From Oscillospiraceae bacterium (GTDB lineage Bacteria; Bacillota; Clostridia; Oscillospirales; Ruminococcaceae), in NCBI GenBank assembly GCA_028694405.1, contig JAQUTM010000081.1:1-9426 (forward strand): DNA of 9,426 nucleotides. The letters run 5' to 3'. The notes below the pieces were generated by a model. That model was not told the DNA's origin. It did no database searches and saw only the letters and a list, made by a program, of their open reading frames with translations. Position 1 is the first letter of the stretch. Every line of letters starts with the position of its first letter. Both the position numbers and the translations under genes were made by a program. This document shows, in pieces, positions 7,561 through 9,426 of the stretch.

Positions 7561-7603
7561 AAAAAACAGCCCTACCGTATTAACTACAGTAGGGCTGTTT
7601 TTT
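7561..7603 (-). terminator. Rho-independent terminator after bofA
   Basis: A perfect 15-bp inverted repeat pairs 7561-7575 with 7589-7603. Its core is CAGCCCTAC/GTAGGGCTG and its base is six A:T pairs that give a run of six T on either strand. Inside, after one mismatch, GTA (7577-7579) pairs with TAC (7585-7587) around a 5-base loop. The bofA stop codon (7602-7604) overlaps the base of the stem. The symmetric A and T runs could terminate both strands, but all neighbouring genes are on the minus strand. Confidence 0.93.
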
Positions 7604-7865
7604 AACCATTAAGTATAAGTTGTATAAACAGCAGAGTAATTACGCCGGGAGCACTAAAGGCTACGGCAATAAAAGCAGTTACAAAATTTAGAGCAACCGT
7701 AACGCCCGTAATGCCGCCCAATAAATTTACTGCTCCCAACGTTCCAATCCCACACACAGCACTTGTCATTGCTTTTCGGATAGGGTGCTGTGTTTTGGCC
7801 ATGGCGGCCACCACCAAGCCCACACCCGCTAAAGCAAGCACACAGGCCATAATTTTTACAAACAC
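7602..7865 (-). CDS. bofA: BofA-family pro-sigma-K processing inhibitor (sporulation)
   Basis: This is a small, very hydrophobic membrane protein of 87 residues, the same length I recall for B. subtilis BofA. There BofA, with SpoIVFA, holds the intramembrane protease SpoIVFB inactive in the outer forespore membrane until the forespore signals. Hydrophobic segments run at about 4-23, 35-58 and 61-85. Family landmarks are NLLGG (47-51), NFVTA (60-64) and APGV (72-75). N47, N60 and T63 match in spacing the inhibitory residues N48, N61 and T64 I recall from B. subtilis. The start is taken as GTG at 7865, with AAAGGAGAGG about 10 bases upstream. An in-frame ATG at 7850 is the alternative but has no ribosome site. 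The gene overlaps the upstream DUF2508 stop by 10 bases. That this host uses a SpoIVFB/sigma-K checkpoint is inference. Confidence 0.87.
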   Translation of the reverse strand: MFVKIMACVLALAGVGLVVAAMAKTQHPIRKAMTSAVCGIGTLGAVNLLGGITGVTVALNFVTAFIAVAFSAPGVITLLFIQLILNG

Positions 7866-8248
7866 GACTCTTCTGCCTCTCCTTTCATTTTACACTTTTG
7901 CAATTTTAGTTGATTTAGCAAATAGGTATATCTTGCAAGCAAGCTCTCTCTTTCAAAAATGCGTGCTTCAATCATATCACTGTCGCACTCCAAATTGAAC
8001 AAATTTTCGTTTCGGCGCAGCAAGTATTGACATTCCTTTATTTGGTCCATAATATCGGCTAAATCAACCTCTTGCAGTTGTGTAGTTGTCTCTTTTGCTT
8101 TAAACAGCTGACTTTGAAATAATTTAAATTTTCCAATGGCAAATTCCAAATAATCCACCTCACTTTTATTTATGCAGTAAGTATAGGTGAATATTACCAA
8201 TATTATACAATATGCAATAAATAATCTTTTATAATTTGTTAAACCCAT
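7856..8248 (-). CDS. DUF2508 (YaaL-like) protein, start uncertain
   Basis: I recognise this gene from its C-terminal half and its neighbour. Residues about 63-118 (counting from the ATG at 8248) match the DUF2508/YaaL pattern: a helix, then ENLFNLECDSDMIEARIFER (81-100) and ESLLARYTYLLNQLK (101-115), likely coiled-coil. In B. subtilis yaaL sits directly before bofA, as here; its function is unknown. From the ATG at 8248 the protein is 130 residues with one predicted membrane segment (about 9-26), unusual for a family I recall as short and soluble (roughly 75-95 aa), and that ATG has a weak ribosome site. A TTG at 8149 has an excellent site, GAGGTGG, and would give 97 residues without the membrane segment. 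The frame is also open further upstream through the rnr terminator, so openness alone proves little. I consider the two starts about equally likely. The 3' end overlaps bofA by 10 bases. Confidence 0.75.
   Translation of the reverse strand: MGLTNYKRLFIAYCIILVIFTYTYCINKSEVDYLEFAIGKFKLFQSQLFKAKETTTQLQEVDLADIMDQIKECQYLLRRNENLFNLECDSDMIEARIFERESLLARYTYLLNQLKLQKCKMKGEAEESCL
8155..8161 (-). promoter_or_regulatory. Strong internal ribosome binding site before TTG 8149
   Basis: The minus strand reads GAGGTGG, of which GAGGTG matches the 16S anti-Shine-Dalgarno, 5 bases before an in-frame TTG at 8149. This supports a 97-residue DUF2508 protein instead of the 130-residue one from 8248. The site codes for Glu-Val in the longer version, so chance cannot be excluded. 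Confidence 0.45.
8167..8197 (-). promoter_or_regulatory. Sigma-E-like sporulation promoter candidate
   Basis: On the minus strand GTAATATT (8190-8197) and CATAAATA (8167-8174) are separated by 15 bases. They resemble the mother-cell sigma-E elements of B. subtilis (about GKCATATT, 13-15 bases, CATACAAT). A sigma-E promoter would suit a bofA module. The predicted transcript start, near 8160, leaves almost no leader before the ribosome site at 8155-8161, which weakens the case. The region is AT-rich, so a chance match is possible. Confidence 0.35.
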
Positions 8249-8263
8249 TGACTCTGCTCTTAC

Positions 8264-8308
8264 AAAAAATAAACACCCCCAAATGCTTTTACAAGCTTGG
8301 GGGTGTTT
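8264..8308 (-). terminator. Rho-independent terminator after rnr
   Basis: A perfect 12-bp stem pairs 8271-8282 with 8297-8308 and includes five consecutive G:C pairs. After a 2-base bulge (8283-8284), a further GCTT/AAGC stem pairs 8285-8288 with 8293-8296. On the minus strand the loop is GTAA, a GNRA-type tetraloop. It is followed by A and six T (8264-8270). It lies 19 bases past the rnr stop and ends about 15 bases before the ATG of the long DUF2508 version. Confidence 0.93.
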
Positions 8309-8327
8309 GTCATTTATACGCAAAGAC

Positions 8328-9426
8328 TTAAACTAAATCAAAATCAATATTACCGGTGCTTACCTCTGCCGCTAATACTTTAACGCGCACTTGGTCACCT
8401 ATTTTGTAATTTTTTCCACTTAAGGCATCATATAGCCCTACGCCCTCTGTAAGCACAGGCGCAGAGTTTTGAGAAAGCCGGGTAATATGAACCAGACCTT
8501 CTACAGTATTTGGTAATTCTACATACAAGCCATGTGCCGCAACACTGGAGATAGTCCCCTCCAGCTCTTGTCCGATAAACTGCTGCATATATTCTGCTTT
8601 GTAACAATCTTCACAATCGCGTTCAGCTGTCATAGCAACCAATTCTCTCTCTGTACTTTGACCGCTTGCGCTGGTGGCAAAGCCTGTGTAAACAGCCTTT
8701 ATTTTTTCTTCCGGCATATTGTTTACAAACGCAGACAGAATGCGGTGGATAGCCAAATCTGGATAGCGGCGAATAGGCGAGGTAAAGTGTGCATAATCAT
8801 CTAAATTAAGGCCGTAATGCCCTTTTGGTTCGGGTGAGTATTTTGCTTTTGCCATACTACGCAAAATATTTATATGCACAGTACGCTCTAATGGCGTATT
8901 ACGGGTTTTATCAAGCAGCTCTGAAAGCTCCAGCTGAGTGGGTATCTCGTTTGCAAATCGATACGGCATATTAACGCCTGTTAAAGATTGTCCCAGCTTC
9001 GCAATACGTTCAGGGTCAGGCTGCTCATGAATACGATACACAAAAGGCAGCTGTTTTTTGCGCGCCAAGTTTGCTGCACAACCATTTGCCAACAGCATAA
9101 ATTCTTCTATCAGCTGCTCGGTAATGCCGCGCTCTACTTTTTTAACGTCAATACAAATACCGTCTTCGTCAATTATAAGCTTGCTTTCGCCGCTTTCAAT
9201 ATCCATACTGCCGCGTGCTTTACGCAGCGCCGCAAGCTTTTGGTAAATTTCAAGCATAATCTGCATAGTTGGCAAAACCGCTGCGTATTTTTTTTCTACT
9301 TCTTTACTTGCGGCTCTGTCTATTAAAGCGTTCAACTCCGCATAAACACCTTTTACTGCGGAGTGTATCACGGTTTTTTCAAAGCGATAACTCTGTACCT
9401 TTCCGCTTGAGTCCAGTTGCATAATA
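8328..9426 (-). CDS. rnr: Ribonuclease R, 3' part of gene (5' end outside window)
   Basis: This is the C-terminal part of the processive 3'-5' exoribonuclease RNase R (RNB/VacB family), which degrades structured RNA. The frame is open to the right edge; the ATG at 9422 is internal, because the RNB region is already under way. Counting from it, family blocks are RGSMDIESGE (70-79), EQLIEEFMLLAN (102-113), PFVYRIHEQPD (126-136), GHYGLNLDDYAHFTSPIRRY (201-220) with PDLAIHR after it, and TAERDCEDCYKAEYM (265-279). An S1 RNA-binding domain runs from about 286 to the end (GTISSVAAHGLYVELPNTVE, 289-308). The protein stops right after the S1 domain at IDFDLV, without the lysine-rich tail seen in many RNase R proteins. 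The catalytic aspartates of the RNB domain lie outside the window. A terminator follows, and smpB, a common neighbour, is not downstream. Confidence 0.94.
   Translation of the reverse strand, partial: IMQLDSSGKVQSYRFEKTVIHSAVKGVYAELNALIDRAASKEVEKKYAAVLPTMQIMLEIYQKLAALRKARGSMDIESGESKLIIDEDGICIDVKKVERGITEQLIEEFMLLANGCAANLARKKQLPFVYRIHEQPDPERIAKLGQSLTGVNMPYRFANEIPTQLELSELLDKTRNTPLERTVHINILRSMAKAKYSPEPKGHYGLNLDDYAHFTSPIRRYPDLAIHRILSAFVNNMPEEKIKAVYTGFATSASGQSTERELVAMTAERDCEDCYKAEYMQQFIGQELEGTISSVAAHGLYVELPNTVEGLVHITRLSQNSAPVLTEGVGLYDALSGKNYKIGDQVRVKVLAAEVSTGNIDFDLV

Noticed and set aside
8203..8208. TATAAT on the minus strand before the DUF2508 TTG start
   Set aside because: There is no acceptable -35 element at 16-18 bases and no TGn extension. 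In such AT-rich sequence a chance TATAAT is expected.
7561..8308. Two long inverted repeats as possible ends of a mobile element around DUF2508-bofA
   Set aside because: Each is a self-contained hairpin with a T run typical of terminators. The two stems are unrelated in sequence, no direct repeats flank them, and no transposase is present.
8249..8323. Further N-terminal extension of the DUF2508 frame to 8323
   Set aside because: It would translate straight through the rnr terminator hairpin, and a transcript ending there could not encode it.

Overview
The window looks like a chromosomal housekeeping segment from an endospore-forming member of the Clostridia, probably near the Oscillospiraceae/Ruminococcaceae. 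The indications are moderate AT-richness, Gram-positive-style Shine-Dalgarno sites, ThyX rather than ThyA for thymidylate synthesis, a BofA-type sporulation protein next to a DUF2508 (YaaL-like) gene, and a PcrA helicase with an insertion between its first two motifs. The family-level placement is inference. All ten genes lie on the minus strand, so transcription runs from the right end of the window to the left.

In transcription order there are three units. (1) Right edge, 9426 to 8264: the 3' part of rnr (RNase R, cut by the window edge), closed by a strong hairpin terminator with a GNRA-type loop. (2) 8248 to 7561: a two-gene sporulation-type module, a DUF2508/YaaL-like protein overlapping bofA, closed by a second strong terminator whose stem begins at the bofA stop codon. 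The start of the DUF2508 gene is uncertain. A sigma-E-like promoter candidate and a strong ribosome binding site lie inside the longest plausible version of the gene. (3) 7464 to the left edge: an extended -10 promoter, then a compact run of seven genes: pcrA, thyX, tmk, a GNAT acetyltransferase, a DJ-1/PfpI protein, mltG and a U32 'peptidase' family gene (cut by the left edge). Gaps in this run are only 6 to 38 bases, and two stop codons are built into the ribosome binding site of the next gene.

Functionally, thyX and tmk are consecutive steps of dTTP synthesis (dUMP to dTMP to dTDP), and pcrA in front of them is a DNA repair/replication helicase. MltG trims or terminates peptidoglycan strands at the membrane. 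The U32 protein carries the four-cysteine signature of the family that includes the tRNA U34 hydroxylation proteins TrhP/YegQ/YrrN/YrrO. MltG and U32 genes are close neighbours in many Firmicutes.

I found no mobile element, CRISPR array, rRNA or tRNA gene, defence system, or clear sign of recent transfer. No stretch over 300 bases lacks a gene; the longest gap is 7415-7601. I do not see an undescribed system. The most useful leads are the start and promoter of the DUF2508-bofA module, the forced TTG start and altered Walker A of tmk, and the PcrA insertion.
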